64,000 bases of DNA from Bacillus sp. BP-3 (GTDB lineage: Bacteria > Bacillota > Bacilli > Bacillales > Bacillaceae_G). The stretch covers positions 372,001 through 436,000 of the forward strand of contig NZ_JAQOTJ010000004.1 in the NCBI RefSeq assembly GCF_028401955.1, in the 5' to 3' direction. The first letter of the stretch is position 1, and each line of letters starts with the position of its first letter. Of the stretch, positions 45,261 through 54,443 are shown one piece after another. Below the pieces are notes generated by a model. The model saw only the letters and a program-made list of their open reading frames with translations, ran no database searches and was not told the DNA's origin. The position numbers and the translations under genes are program-made.

Positions 45261-45423
45261 AAATAGGTACACGAAAAATTATTTTCGTGTTTAAAAGGGA
45301 AGTTTGGTGAAAAGCCAACGCGGTCCCGCCACTGTAAGTGCAAAGATTTCTTTCTATATACCACTGTGAAAACGGGAAGGTGATCGAAATCGCTGATGCA
45401 TGAGTCAGGAGACCTGCCTATTT
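45261..45423 (+). promoter_or_regulatory. Cobalamin riboswitch upstream of metE
   Basis: A clear class I cobalamin aptamer: P1 AAATAGG (45261-45267) with CCTATTT (45417-45423), the conserved GGTGAAAAGCCAACGCGGTC stretch, the B12 box core GCCACTG (45328-45334) and TGAGTCAGGAGACCTGCC at the 3' side. It binds adenosyl- or methylcobalamin and should switch off metE when B12 is present. Confidence 0.95.
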
Positions 45424-45460
45424 TAACGGCACTGATAGACTCACGGATGATGAGGAGGTG

Positions 45461-45538
45461 TTTTTAACGAAAGAGAAGTGTTTTCTGCTTCTATGATTAC
45501 TTTTCGTTAAAAGCATTTCCGAGTATACGGAAATGCTT
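45461..45538 (+). promoter_or_regulatory. Expression platform of the metE riboswitch
   Basis: A long hairpin (TTTTAACGAAA at 45462-45472 with TTTCGTTAAAA at 45502-45512) is followed by a second hairpin AAGCATTTCCG/CGGAAATGCTT (45511-45538) whose left arm overlaps the first. Their overlap makes them alternatives. The T tract after the second is weak, so the mechanism (termination or other) is not certain. Confidence 0.6.
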
Positions 45539-45563
45539 ACTTATATTTAGGGAGGAATTTACA

Positions 45564-47855
45564 ATGACACTTTTAACAAGTAACTTAGGGTATCCACGAA
45601 TTGGATTACAACGCGAATGGAAAAAAACTTTAGAAGCTTTTTGGGCAAACAAAGTGGATGAACAACAATTTGTGAAACAAATGAAAGAGATTCGCCTTCA
45701 GCATCTAAAAGTACAACAAGAAAAAGGAATCGATTTCATTCCAATCAGTGATTTTACATATTATGACCACGTCCTTGATACAGCATATATGCTCGGGTTT
45801 ATCCCTTCTCGTTTTTCAAAGTATACATCAGAACTTGACGTATACTTTGGCATGGCACGCGGTTCAAAAGATCACGTCGCTTCTGAAATGACGAAATGGT
45901 TTAATACAAATTATCATTATATCGTTCCAGAATATGAGGAAGATTTGCATATTTCTCTTAAAGAGAATCGACCACTTCGTTTATATGAAGAAGCAAAACA
46001 AGAACTAGGAATTGATGGTAAGCCTGTTATATTAGGACCTTATACATTTTTAAGTTTAGCCAAAGGTTATAAAAAAGAACAATTCACAACCATTTTGAAA
46101 AAATTAACAAAACCATACATTCAATTGTTACAAGAATTACAAGATGCTGGTGTACGCTGGGTTCAAATTGATGAACCAATATTAACTTCTCTATCAAAAC
46201 AAGAAGTTAATATTGCAAAAAAATTATATGAAACAATCCGTAAAGCTGTTCCAAATCTATCTATTATGCTTCAAACGTACTTTGATAGCATAGAAGAAAA
46301 CTATGCAGAGGTTATTTCATTCCCGGTCACTGGGATTGGACTTGATTTTGTACACGGTAAAGAAGGTAACTTGCGCGCACTACTACAACATGGATTCCCA
46401 TCCGATAAGGTATTAGGATTCGGTTGTATTGATGGCCGTAACATTTGGAGATCAAACCTTGACGAAACTCTCACTCTTTTCCATACATTGCAAGAAGCCG
46501 TACAACCGAAAGGATGGATTTTACAACCGTCTTGTAGTTTACTTCATACTCCTATTGACAAGACAAATGAAACACACCTTGCAGACGAATTATACGATGT
46601 GCTCGCTTTTGCAAATCAAAAATTAGACGAACTTACTATTTTACAAAAAGCTCTCGTACATGGAATAGAAAGTATTTCTCATGAATTACAAACGTATCGA
46701 CATATGCATGAAGCAATTCGTACTTCGGCAGTTCGTAATCGTAAAGATGTACAATCTATACTCTCAACATTACAAGCGGAAGACTTTTCTCGTCCTCTTT
46801 CATTTGAAAATCGCTATAACTTACAACAAAAAGCTCTGAATCTACCATTACTTCCAACAACAACAATCGGTAGCTTCCCGCAAACACATGAAGTTCGTCA
46901 AACTAGAAAACAATGGCGCAGCGGTGATATTTCAAATGAGCAATACGAAAGATTTATTGAAGAAGAAACAAAGAAATGGATTCAATATCAAGAAGAAATT
47001 GGTCTTGATGTCCTTGTTCACGGCGAATTTGAACGAACAGATATGGTAGAATATTTCGGTGAAAAGCTTGCTGGTTTCTCCTTTACGAAAAACGGTTGGG
47101 TCCAATCGTACGGTTCTCGCTGCGTGAAACCTCCTGTTATTTATGGTGATGTTGCGTTTATTAATGGTATGACAGTAAAAGAAACAGCATATGCACAAAG
47201 TTGTACGAATAAAGTTGTGAAAGGTATGTTAACTGGTCCTGTCACAATTTTGAATTGGTCTTTCGTTAGAAATGATATTTCTAGAAAAGAAGTTGCTTAT
47301 CAAATTGCCCTGGCACTTCGCAATGAAATTAAATTACTTGAATCATCCGGTATTCGTGTCATTCAAGTTGATGAGCCTGCATTACGCGAAGGAATGCCGT
47401 TAAAAGAAAAAGATTGGGAAACATATTTAACGTGGGCTGTCCAAGCATTCCGCCTTTCTACTTCTTCAGTGGAAAATGAAACACAAATTCATACACATAT
47501 GTGTTACAGTAATTTTGGAGATATTGTTGAAGCAATCCGTCAACTTGATGCAGATGTTATTTCTATTGAAACATCAAGAAGCCACGGGGAGTTTATTCAT
47601 ACATTAAAAGAACACCCATATGAAAAAGGAATTGGCCTTGGTGTATATGACATTCATAGTCCGCGTGTGCCAAGTATAGATGAAATGTATGTAATTGTAG
47701 AACAATCATTAAAGGTGTGTGATCCAAAGTATTTCTGGATTAATCCAGATTGCGGTTTAAAAACAAGAAAAACAGAAGAAGTTATTCCTGCACTAGAACA
47801 TATGGTAAAAGCAGCTGTAAAAGCACGTCAACTTCTACAAACAGGTGCGCGATGA
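45564..47855 (+). CDS. metE: Cobalamin-independent methionine synthase
   Basis: A 763-residue MetE that transfers the methyl group from methyl-tetrahydrofolate (triglutamate) to homocysteine. N-terminal [14 protein letters not shown], and in the C-terminal barrel [12 protein letters not shown]; zinc ligands lie in [11 protein letters not shown] and PDCGLKTR. Full length. GGGAGG lies 9 bases before ATG 45564. It is controlled by the cobalamin riboswitch, meaning it is a B12-free backup for a MetH elsewhere. Its TGA stop overlaps the end of a family A repeat. Confidence 0.98.
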   Translation: MTLLTSNLGYPRIGLQREWKKTLEAFWANKVDEQQFVKQMKEIRLQHLKVQQEKGIDFIPISDFTYYDHVLDTAYMLGFIPSRFSKYTSELDVYFGMARGSKDHVASEMTKWFNTNYHYIVPEYEEDLHISLKENRPLRLYEEAKQELGIDGKPVILGPYTFLSLAKGYKKEQFTTILKKLTKPYIQLLQELQDAGVRWVQIDEPILTSLSKQEVNIAKKLYETIRKAVPNLSIMLQTYFDSIEENYAEVISFPVTGIGLDFVHGKEGNLRALLQHGFPSDKVLGFGCIDGRNIWRSNLDETLTLFHTLQEAVQPKGWILQPSCSLLHTPIDKTNETHLADELYDVLAFANQKLDELTILQKALVHGIESISHELQTYRHMHEAIRTSAVRNRKDVQSILSTLQAEDFSRPLSFENRYNLQQKALNLPLLPTTTIGSFPQTHEVRQTRKQWRSGDISNEQYERFIEEETKKWIQYQEEIGLDVLVHGEFERTDMVEYFGEKLAGFSFTKNGWVQSYGSRCVKPPVIYGDVAFINGMTVKETAYAQSCTNKVVKGMLTGPVTILNWSFVRNDISRKEVAYQIALALRNEIKLLESSGIRVIQVDEPALREGMPLKEKDWETYLTWAVQAFRLSTSSVENETQIHTHMCYSNFGDIVEAIRQLDADVISIETSRSHGEFIHTLKEHPYEKGIGLGVYDIHSPRVPSIDEMYVIVEQSLKVCDPKYFWINPDCGLKTRKTEEVIPALEHMVKAAVKARQLLQTGAR

Positions 47856-47908
47856 TAAAGTGAAACTTCCCTCAGTGTAAGCTTACTATCTACTAATATT
47901 GTAATAAA
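47855..47908 (+). repeat. Family A repeat, short copy (54 bp) abutting the metE stop
   Basis: ATAAA at 47855-47859 and 47904-47908. Begins GTGAAACTTCCCTCAGTG. The last A of the metE TGA stop (47853-47855) is the first base of the left ATAAA. The right half is diverged. Confidence 0.75.
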
Positions 47909-47911
47909 ATA

Positions 47912-47942
47912 GAAAACTACTGTCTCTTGGACAGTAGTTTTC
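47912..47942 (+). terminator. metE terminator
   Basis: A perfect 13-bp stem (GAAAACTACTGTC paired with GACAGTAGTTTTC) with a 5-base loop, placed beyond the family A repeat. Confidence 0.85.
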
Positions 47943-47984
47943 TTATTTCACCATATAAAGTTTTCAACTTATAAGTCGCTGATA

Positions 47985-48045
47985 CGTATGCCTAGAATCT
48001 CTCGATCACCTAAAAAGTGGGTTTGATATCATTTTTTTAATTTAT
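47985..48045 (-). repeat. Family B repeat, small remnant
   Basis: TATGCCTAGAATCTCTCGATCACCTAAAAAG resembles the inverted left part of family B (compare 42090-42120). Only about 60 bases remain. Confidence 0.45.
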
Positions 48046-48046
48046 A

Positions 48047-48433
48047 TTAGTTCTCTTCAAAAAACAATTCATATTTTACTTTATACAAGTCATCTGCTGA
48101 AGGTTCTTCTAGCGGAATTGCTTGCATAGTTACTATGTAAGCCCCTGAAGGAACAAAGAATTGAAGTTTACCTGTTAATACACTACTTATAAACACTCTT
48201 TCTTGTAACACTGTAAACGGAGCTGATACGATTCGCACTGCTCCTTTGTTTTCTGCAAATTTCCGAGTATACACCATTATCTCACATGTATAATCAGATA
48301 ATGCTTCAAATACAATTGATCCTCCAGCCTCTGCATAGCCCCTTTCAAAATCCTTATCCGTCCAATCTACATGTGGAGGTGTCATATCTTGATTCATCAC
48401 CATGAATTGCGAATAGGAAATTGTTAATTCCAT
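48047..48433 (-). CDS. comJ: Competence protein ComJ (nuclease inhibitor)
   Basis: A 128-residue acidic protein (starts MELTISYSQFMVMNQ) matching ComJ/Nin, which in B. subtilis binds and inhibits the DNA-entry nuclease NucA. AAAGGAG lies 8 bases before ATG 48433, so the three-residue extension is rejected. It follows nucA by 31 bases on the same strand, the usual nucA-comJ operon. Confidence 0.85.
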   Translation of the reverse strand: MELTISYSQFMVMNQDMTPPHVDWTDKDFERGYAEAGGSIVFEALSDYTCEIMVYTRKFAENKGAVRIVSAPFTVLQERVFISSVLTGKLQFFVPSGAYIVTMQAIPLEEPSADDLYKVKYELFFEEN

Positions 48434-48464
48434 CTCTTTCACTCCTTTGATACAAGGTAACTTT

Positions 48465-48899
48465 TTACTTCACAATAAATTTCACACGTGTTCCATCTGG
48501 ATATTGATCAAGTTGATTCCCAACCCACGAACCTGCACCTCGGTTATCTGTAGGACTAATATATTCAATGTGTGCTCCTTTTCCGCCTTCTTTACACATC
48601 GCCATTGGCCATTCATCACGATCATAGCCCTTTTTTGATGGATATGGAGCTAGTGATTGCTTTCTTCTATCCGCAGCACCCTTTCGATCAATCGTACAAA
48701 TTTGCGAATGACCTTCTTGTATTGCATTTGCAATATGTTTTCCTGTTTCAGGATACTGCTTTTCCGGAAACTCAATAACTTGGTCGTATGCTACGTCTTT
48801 CTTATTTCCTGATTCCGGTTCTATCAAAATTTCGTATATACCAATTAATAACGAAAGGATTGCAACGATTGTAATTAAAGTACCTTTAACTTGTTTCAT
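48465..48899 (-). CDS. nucA: DNA-entry nuclease NucA family
   Basis: A 144-residue NucA/NucB-type deoxyribonuclease. An N-terminal signal or anchor ([20 protein letters not shown]) places it at the membrane or outside. The catalytic segment reads [12 protein letters not shown], followed by [12 protein letters not shown]. In B. subtilis NucA cuts bound DNA during transformation and ComJ keeps it inhibited. A TATAAT lies upstream in the minus-strand leader; a ComK box was not clear. Confidence 0.9.
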   Translation of the reverse strand: MKQVKGTLITIVAILSLLIGIYEILIEPESGNKKDVAYDQVIEFPEKQYPETGKHIANAIQEGHSQICTIDRKGAADRRKQSLAPYPSKKGYDRDEWPMAMCKEGGKGAHIEYISPTDNRGAGSWVGNQLDQYPDGTRVKFIVK

Positions 48900-49159
48900 C
48901 TAGACTAAGTCCTCCATTTTCTTGCCGTAAATATGGAACGATTCTCCTTCTCTTTCTGTCATTATAACAAATTTCATATTCTTATGTTTTCAGACATTAT
49001 TCTATATTCCTATCTTCTTTTCCAGCAAAAACCTGCTGTTTCATGCAGCATTCCACTAATCGTGTAGAAAACTTTCAACCTTCCGACATTTTTTTTCAAA
49101 GGAAGTACAAAACAAGAAATGGAATTGATATACATGATACTTTTTAGGGAGGAAATGTC

Positions 49160-49918
49160 ATGAAGGGAACATATAAAACGAAAGATGTCACAAATAAAAC
49201 GGGAATCCCCAAAAATGTAGTTCGCAAATATAGCCAACTTTTAGAAGAACATGGCTATTTTATTGATAAAACATCTCAATCTCGTACGTATAAAATGGGT
49301 GACTTACGGATATTAAAATTGATTCATGAACGAGCCGCTACATTGAAAGAAGACATTATGGAAACAATTACTTCCATACTAAAAGAGGAAGAATCTCCAG
49401 CAGAATCTCCTGCTATTGTAGAAGAAAATAACGATTTGCAACTGAGTGAACAAAGCAAAAAATTTGAAGAATTCATGCACAAATTAGATATGCTCGCCCA
49501 ATTAAACGAAGCCATTATTCATCAAAATTCCACCCTTATTACGCAAAATCGTTTAAAAGATGAAAAGCTAAATGAATTAATACACCAAGTATATGTAAAA
49601 GAGGTAAAACAAGAGGAAATGCTGCAAAATCTTGTGGATCATGCCGCAGAAACTGATGCGCTGCAAAAAGAAAAAATGGATTTACTCATGAATCATATGT
49701 ATAAACGGGAATCCAAACAAGAAGAAAAAATGAACAAACTTATGAATCAAGTTTATAATAAAGAAAGCAATCGTGATGTCCAACTCATGCAAGTAATTCG
49801 AGAAATTCAAGAAACAAAACGATTAATTGCCGCGTCGCAAGAACAAAGTTTCTTTAAATCGTTTAAAAGTTTATTCGTCCGCTTTAAATCTGAAAAAACA
49901 GGAGAAATAAATAAATAA
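49160..49918 (+). CDS. MerR-type HTH protein with long coiled coil (RacA/DUF3967-like)
   Basis: A 252-residue protein. Residues 1-55 form a MerR-like winged helix (TYKTKDVTNKTGIPKNVVRKYS) with DNA-binding potential. From about 95 to 235 it is coiled coil with internal repeats of about 22-23 residues (LMNHMYKRESKQEEKMNK, then LMNQVYNKESNRDVQL). The layout recalls RacA, the chromosome anchor of sporulating bacilli, and plasmid or chromosomal DUF3967 proteins; neither is certain. GGGAGG precedes ATG 49160. The stop codon lies within an AAAT tandem repeat. Confidence 0.65.
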   Translation: MKGTYKTKDVTNKTGIPKNVVRKYSQLLEEHGYFIDKTSQSRTYKMGDLRILKLIHERAATLKEDIMETITSILKEEESPAESPAIVEENNDLQLSEQSKKFEEFMHKLDMLAQLNEAIIHQNSTLITQNRLKDEKLNELIHQVYVKEVKQEEMLQNLVDHAAETDALQKEKMDLLMNHMYKRESKQEEKMNKLMNQVYNKESNRDVQLMQVIREIQETKRLIAASQEQSFFKSFKSLFVRFKSEKTGEINK

Positions 49919-49949
49919 ATAAATAAAAGTTACCATACCTTGGTAACTT

Positions 49950-51236
49950 TTAATCTTTATGTATAATGTTTTGCATTGCATCTGGTAAGGTAATAATCGC
50001 TTCCGTTCCTTTTCCTATCTCACTTTTATATACAAGTGTACCACTATGAGCTTGCAAAATACTAAATGTAACCATTAATCCAAGCCCTGTTCCTTTTTCT
50101 TTCAATGAATAATATGGTTGTCCAAGTCTTTCCAGCTGCTCTTTCGTCATTCCGACACCACTATCCTTGACACGGATAACGATAGATTCATCTTTCTGCC
50201 ATGCAGTTACCTTTAAATATCCTTTATTTTCTTGAATTGCTTCAATCCCATTCTTCACGACATTCATAATCGCTTGTTTTAATTTTGTTTTATCACCTAT
50301 CGTATATAAATTTTCCGCAATTTCAACTTGTAAATATACGCCTCTCATTGCAGCAAATGAAGACATTAACGTAGTCATTTCAATCAGTTGTGCTGATAAA
50401 CAAATCTGTTCTTTCTTATCAATTTGTGGCCTTGCTAAATTTAAATAGTCTGAAATAATTTGTTCTGCCCGGTCTAATTCAGCTAAAACAAGCTGCATGT
50501 ATTCTTTATTTCTCACATCTTCTGTACTTTCTAGTAATTGGATAAACCCGCGTACAACTGTAAGTGGATTACGAACTTCATGAGCTACGCTCGCTGCTAG
50601 CTCGCTAACAATATTTAATTTCTCAGACTTTTGCATTTCTGTTCGTAACATTGCATTTTCATATAAATATTCTGTTAAATAAACTTGGAAGGTCATCGTC
50701 ATGATCATAATAAAGGATGCAAATATGTATTCGCTATATAAATAAGATATCATTGGTGTAAATCCCTTCCCAAATAACAAACCAAACATTTCAAATCCTA
50801 AAGAAATTAGAGTATAAAAAGATGCCAATATAAAAGATAAAACTATTTTTTTATGTCTCGAAAATGCACTCCACTTTTTAGACAATAATAAAGGAATGAT
50901 AGAGATAAAAATAACTTCTAGTACCCGCAACCAACTTAAACCATTGAGAAATCCATCGTATAAAATAGCAATTATAGCTGGAATGATACCAACTATACCA
51001 CCATACAAAAGTGCGCTAATAATTGAAATTTGATGAAAATCATAATTACAAGTTTCCCAAACACAAATCGGATATGTCATCGAAAGGATAAGCGTAATTG
51101 TTGATAATAATACAATAAAATAGCGATTGGGCTTTTGATTCATACTTTGATAACGATTTAAACGAATTGCTTCATACAAAAATAGCGGCAAAATGATGAT
51201 AGCTACTTGAATCATTAAATCACGGATAAGTCCCAT
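49950..51236 (-). CDS. Sensor histidine kinase with a 5TM-type membrane domain
   Basis: A 428-residue kinase. Six or so N-terminal membrane helices (residues about 5-190, LYT-type sensor with CVWETCNYDFHQISIISALLYGG) are followed by HisKA with the phosphorylated His in AASVAHEVRNPLTVV (near residue 217) and an HATPase domain (NVVKNGIEAI, DSGVGM, GTGLGL). Similar in form to sporulation kinases KinB/KinD; no response regulator is adjacent, which also fits phosphorelay kinases. The ribosome site lies in an 8-bp tandem repeat. Confidence 0.85.
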   Translation of the reverse strand: MGLIRDLMIQVAIIILPLFLYEAIRLNRYQSMNQKPNRYFIVLLSTITLILSMTYPICVWETCNYDFHQISIISALLYGGIVGIIPAIIAILYDGFLNGLSWLRVLEVIFISIIPLLLSKKWSAFSRHKKIVLSFILASFYTLISLGFEMFGLLFGKGFTPMISYLYSEYIFASFIMIMTMTFQVYLTEYLYENAMLRTEMQKSEKLNIVSELAASVAHEVRNPLTVVRGFIQLLESTEDVRNKEYMQLVLAELDRAEQIISDYLNLARPQIDKKEQICLSAQLIEMTTLMSSFAAMRGVYLQVEIAENLYTIGDKTKLKQAIMNVVKNGIEAIQENKGYLKVTAWQKDESIVIRVKDSGVGMTKEQLERLGQPYYSLKEKGTGLGLMVTFSILQAHSGTLVYKSEIGKGTEAIITLPDAMQNIIHKD

Positions 51237-51260
51237 CCCCTCATCCCCTCATCCCCTATA
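51234..51260 (-). repeat. Tandem 8-bp repeat over the kinase ribosome site
   Basis: Three copies of GGGGATGA-type units (minus strand ATGAGGGG ATGAGGGG then ATGGG). Each unit brings a GAGGGG site and an ATG; upstream ATGs stop after three codons at a TGA overlapping the next ATG. Confidence 0.7.
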
Positions 51261-51459
51261 TTCATTTTGATATGATTATACCATTTTATTGACAAATTTG
51301 TTTTATTTTTTTGATCATTCTAAACATTTCCGTAAATAATTTGTGAAGATTAATTCACAAGTGTTACAACTTTTCGAAATGATTGTAAACCATGTATCAA
51401 ATCGCTCACGTGCCATATACAATAAATACAGGATAAGAATTCGATTGGAGGAAGAGAAA

Positions 51460-51660
51460 ATGACAGGAACTGCGCTCGTCTTAAATGAGGAAAATCTGGT
51501 TGTATTAGAAAATGTTGAGAAATCGGTGTATGAAGAATTACAAGAGCGAACAGGTACAAATGATTGCACATGCTCTATAAACAACTCAGTAGTACATTTA
51601 GGAAAAGTTTCTTCTGTTCTTTGGAGTGAAGACGAAATCGATTGGGAATACGGTTATTAA
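51460..51660 (+). CDS. Small acidic protein of unknown function
   Basis: A 66-residue protein (starts MTGTALVLNEENLVVLENVE) with a CTC motif in NDCTCSINN and an acidic C terminus (EDEIDWEYGY). TTGGAGGAAG lies 8 bases before ATG 51460; the 39-residue upstream extension lacks a site. No known family. It has its own terminator. Confidence 0.65.
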   Translation: MTGTALVLNEENLVVLENVEKSVYEELQERTGTNDCTCSINNSVVHLGKVSSVLWSEDEIDWEYGY

Positions 51661-51662
51661 GT

Positions 51663-51688
51663 AAAAGGTCGCCTTAGCGGCCTTTTTT
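51663..51688 (+). terminator. Terminator after the 66-residue gene
   Basis: AAAAGG/CCTTTT with an inner GC pair of short stems, directly after the stop and followed by T. Confidence 0.65.
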
Positions 51689-51767
51689 ATTTGTAGCTTT
51701 TCAAAGCGATTATATAATAAATATGATAAAATAAAATAAATTTTGCAACGGAAGAAAGGGAGACAAA

Positions 51768-52925
51768 ATGGAACAATTTATTAACCCTCGCGTAAAGGAT
51801 ATTCAAATTTCTGGAATTCGCCAATTTTCTAACATGATTCAACATTATGATGATCTTATTTCACTCACAATTGGACAACCCGACTTTCCAACACCTTCTT
51901 TAGTGAAAGAAGCTGCTAAACGGGCCATTACAGAAAACTTTACAAGCTATACACATAATGCCGGTTTATTACAGCTTCGGCAAGCAGCTTGTAACTTTTT
52001 AAAAGAACGCTATGATTTAGTATATTCTCCTGAGAATGAAACAATTGTTACTATCGGGGCAAGTGAAGCAATCGATATCGCCTTTCGTACGATTTTGGAA
52101 GAAGGAACAGAAGTAATTTTACCAGCTCCTATCTACCCAGGGTATGAACCGATTATCCACCTTTGCGGTGCAAAACCTGTTTTCGTAGACGTTCGTAAAA
52201 CTGGATTTCGCTTAACAGCAAAAGCACTTGAAGAAGCAATTACAGACAAAACACGTTGCATCGTACTACCATATCCATCAAACCCAACTGGTGTAACGTT
52301 ATCTAAAGAAGAACTCGAAGAAATTGTAGCAGTATTAAAGGATAAAGATATTTTCGTACTTTCCGATGAAATTTACAGTGAACTTGTATATCAGGATAAA
52401 CATATATCTATTGCAAATTTCCCAGAAATGCGCGACAAAACAATTGTCATTAACGGTTTATCAAAATCTCATTCTATGACAGGATGGCGCATCGGTTTTT
52501 TATTTGCACCAAACTTCTTGGCAAGTCAGATCCTAAAAGTTCATCAATATAACGTTACATGTGCAACTTCAATTGCTCAGTATGCGGCAATTGAAGCATT
52601 AACAATAGCAAAAGACGCTCCCCGTATGATGCGTCACCAATACAAAAAGCGCCTTAATTATGTATACAACCGTCTTGTACAAATGGGACTAACTGTAGAA
52701 AAACCAACAGGCGCATTTTATCTCTTTCCTTACATTGGCCATTTATCTTCCTCTTCTTTTAATTTTGCAATCGAACTTGTGAAAGAAGCTAAACTTGCTG
52801 TTGTTCCTGGCTCAGCATTTTCTGAATACGGTGAAGGGTACATTCGTATTTCTTATGCTTACAGCATGGAAATGCTGAAAGCAGGCTGTGATCGCTTAGA
52901 AACATTTATACAACAAAAAAACTAA
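51768..52925 (+). CDS. patA: Aminotransferase A (PatA-like, class I/II)
   Basis: A 385-residue PLP aminotransferase. Key parts: TIGQPDFPTP near the start, PYPSNPTGV, SDEIYSELVY with the PLP Asp-Tyr pair, the Schiff-base lysine in INGLSKSHSMTGWR, and the substrate Arg in YIRISYAYS. In B. subtilis PatA acts on N-acetyl-LL-2-amino-6-oxopimelate-type substrates in diaminopimelate synthesis, which would link it to DapH and DapL here. AAAGGGAG lies 6-7 bases before ATG 51768. Confidence 0.9.
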   Translation: MEQFINPRVKDIQISGIRQFSNMIQHYDDLISLTIGQPDFPTPSLVKEAAKRAITENFTSYTHNAGLLQLRQAACNFLKERYDLVYSPENETIVTIGASEAIDIAFRTILEEGTEVILPAPIYPGYEPIIHLCGAKPVFVDVRKTGFRLTAKALEEAITDKTRCIVLPYPSNPTGVTLSKEELEEIVAVLKDKDIFVLSDEIYSELVYQDKHISIANFPEMRDKTIVINGLSKSHSMTGWRIGFLFAPNFLASQILKVHQYNVTCATSIAQYAAIEALTIAKDAPRMMRHQYKKRLNYVYNRLVQMGLTVEKPTGAFYLFPYIGHLSSSSFNFAIELVKEAKLAVVPGSAFSEYGEGYIRISYAYSMEMLKAGCDRLETFIQQKN

Positions 52926-52951
52926 GAGAAAATTCTTCTCTTAGTTTTTTT
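52920..52951. terminator. Bidirectional terminator between patA and malR
   Basis: AACTAAGAGAA pairs with TTCTCTTAGTT, loop AATTC-like, with A and T runs; overlaps the patA stop and lies inside the malR 3' end. Confidence 0.85.
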
Positions 52952-53969
52952 CATTTTTACTACAAGTTTGACGTTTCACCAATTTATGAGGAATAATTAT
53001 ACACTTTGGTGAAGTTTCACAATGTTCAACTTTATCAACTAAATATCTTGCTGCCTCGTAACCTAGCTGATAAATATTTACATCTATCGTTGTTAATGGA
53101 GGATTTGCCATTTCAGATAACAATACGTTATTAAAACTAACAATAGAAATATCTTTCGGTACAGATATTCCCTTTTCTGATAAAGCACTTAATACACCTA
53201 ATCCAATCAAATCATCCGTTGCCATAATAGCTGTTGGCTGTTCACTTAGTGTCATAAGTTTTCCCACTGCTTTTTGACCACTTTCTTGTAAAAAACCAAG
53301 ATTTAAAACATACTCAGCTGGCAGAGAAATATCAGCTAATTTTAATGCATCTGTCATCCCAGCAAGACGATCTTTCGTAACGAGTAAATCTGAATCACCA
53401 CCGATAAACGCAATTCGTTTATGTCCAAGTGAAACTAAATATTCCGTTACTTCTCGCGCCGCTGCATAGTTATCATTATCAATATATGTAATCTCTTCTT
53501 TTCGGTCATATGGTTTACCAATAAGAACAAACGGAAAATTTTGTCCCTGTAAATATTCTAAGATACGGTCATTCATACGGGAATACAAGAGAATAATACC
53601 GCCAATTTGTCTTCCTTGCACCATTTTCACAACACCATTAAAAATCTCTTCTTCCGTCTCTCCAGTCGACATATACAATGAGTATTCTTCTCCGTGTGCA
53701 AATGAGCTAATTCCTCGAATAACCTCTGGGAAAAACGGATTTTGAAACGATTTATTTGCAGAACTCGGCATAACAAGCCCAATCGTTTTAGGTGTTTGAT
53801 TTGCAAGGCTTCTCGCATTTAAATTCGGATGATAACCTAATTCAGCCATTACTTTACGAACACGTCGTTTTGTTTTCTCACTAATGCTCGGATTATCAGC
53901 AATTACACGTGAAACTGTAGAAGGAGCGACATTTGCTTTTTTTGCTACATCTTTAATTGTAACTGTCAT
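52941..53969 (-). CDS. malR: LacI-family regulator of the maltodextrin genes
   Basis: A 342-residue LacI/GalR repressor. The headpiece reads TIKDVAKKANVAPSTVSRVI with the hinge helix NLNARSLANQ, followed by a periplasmic-binding-type sugar domain (FFPEVIRGI ... IAFIGGDSDL ... DDLIGLGVLS). Position at the end of the maltodextrin cluster and CG-centred operators at the cluster promoters support the role. Ribosome site GGGGG precedes ATG 53969. Whether it represses or activates is not visible. Confidence 0.88.
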   Translation of the reverse strand: MTVTIKDVAKKANVAPSTVSRVIADNPSISEKTKRRVRKVMAELGYHPNLNARSLANQTPKTIGLVMPSSANKSFQNPFFPEVIRGISSFAHGEEYSLYMSTGETEEEIFNGVVKMVQGRQIGGIILLYSRMNDRILEYLQGQNFPFVLIGKPYDRKEEITYIDNDNYAAAREVTEYLVSLGHKRIAFIGGDSDLLVTKDRLAGMTDALKLADISLPAEYVLNLGFLQESGQKAVGKLMTLSEQPTAIMATDDLIGLGVLSALSEKGISVPKDISIVSFNNVLLSEMANPPLTTIDVNIYQLGYEAARYLVDKVEHCETSPKCIIIPHKLVKRQTCSKNEKN

Positions 53970-54107
53970 AAATTTGTTCCCCCTCTCTTCTTTGACTTAT
54001 ATAATTTTTACTAGTTGCTTCTATTTTCATTACGCATTTGCGGGCAGTACGATTTCTACCTTAACATTCAGAGAAAACAAAGAAAATAGATATTCGATAT
54101 AAATTCA

Positions 54108-54300
54108 TTATAAATTTTCGACATATAAATCGATCCTACGCAGAATACAACACGACCTTTACTCGCTTGCTCCCTTTGGTTTAAACCTAGCATGCGGAAG
54201 AAGAATGCTCTGACCGCTTCTATGCACGGCCAGGTGTTCTTGTCCCTCCCTAAAAAAAGAGGTTTTTATGTCGTTTTTTCAACTTGGATATATATGCTTT
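54108..54300 (-). repeat. Family B repeat, longest copy, inverted
   Basis: Minus strand: ACGACATAAAAACCTC, GGGAGGGACAAGAACACC, GCATAGAAGCGGTCAGAGC, CCGCATGCTAGG, AGCAAGCGAGTAAAGG and ATATGTCGAAAATTTATAATG. All blocks found in other copies are present in order. Confidence 0.8.
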
Positions 54301-54443
54301 ATTCCATTCACAGAAACCTTTATTAATGTCAATCTATATTTTCCCTCTTCATGTATTGTAATGGATAGATGATTATTTTCCTATACCATACACTATTTTT
54401 TTGAATTTTTCTTTGTTCCTATACTTTCTAAATCGATTCTTCG

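Noticed and set aside
45137-45364. 75-codon minus-strand frame over the metE leader
   Set aside because: It covers the cobalamin riboswitch, whose conservation explains the open frame.
49324-49515. 63-codon frame opposite the MerR-like gene
   Set aside because: Ser-rich antisense of a coiled coil, no ribosome site.
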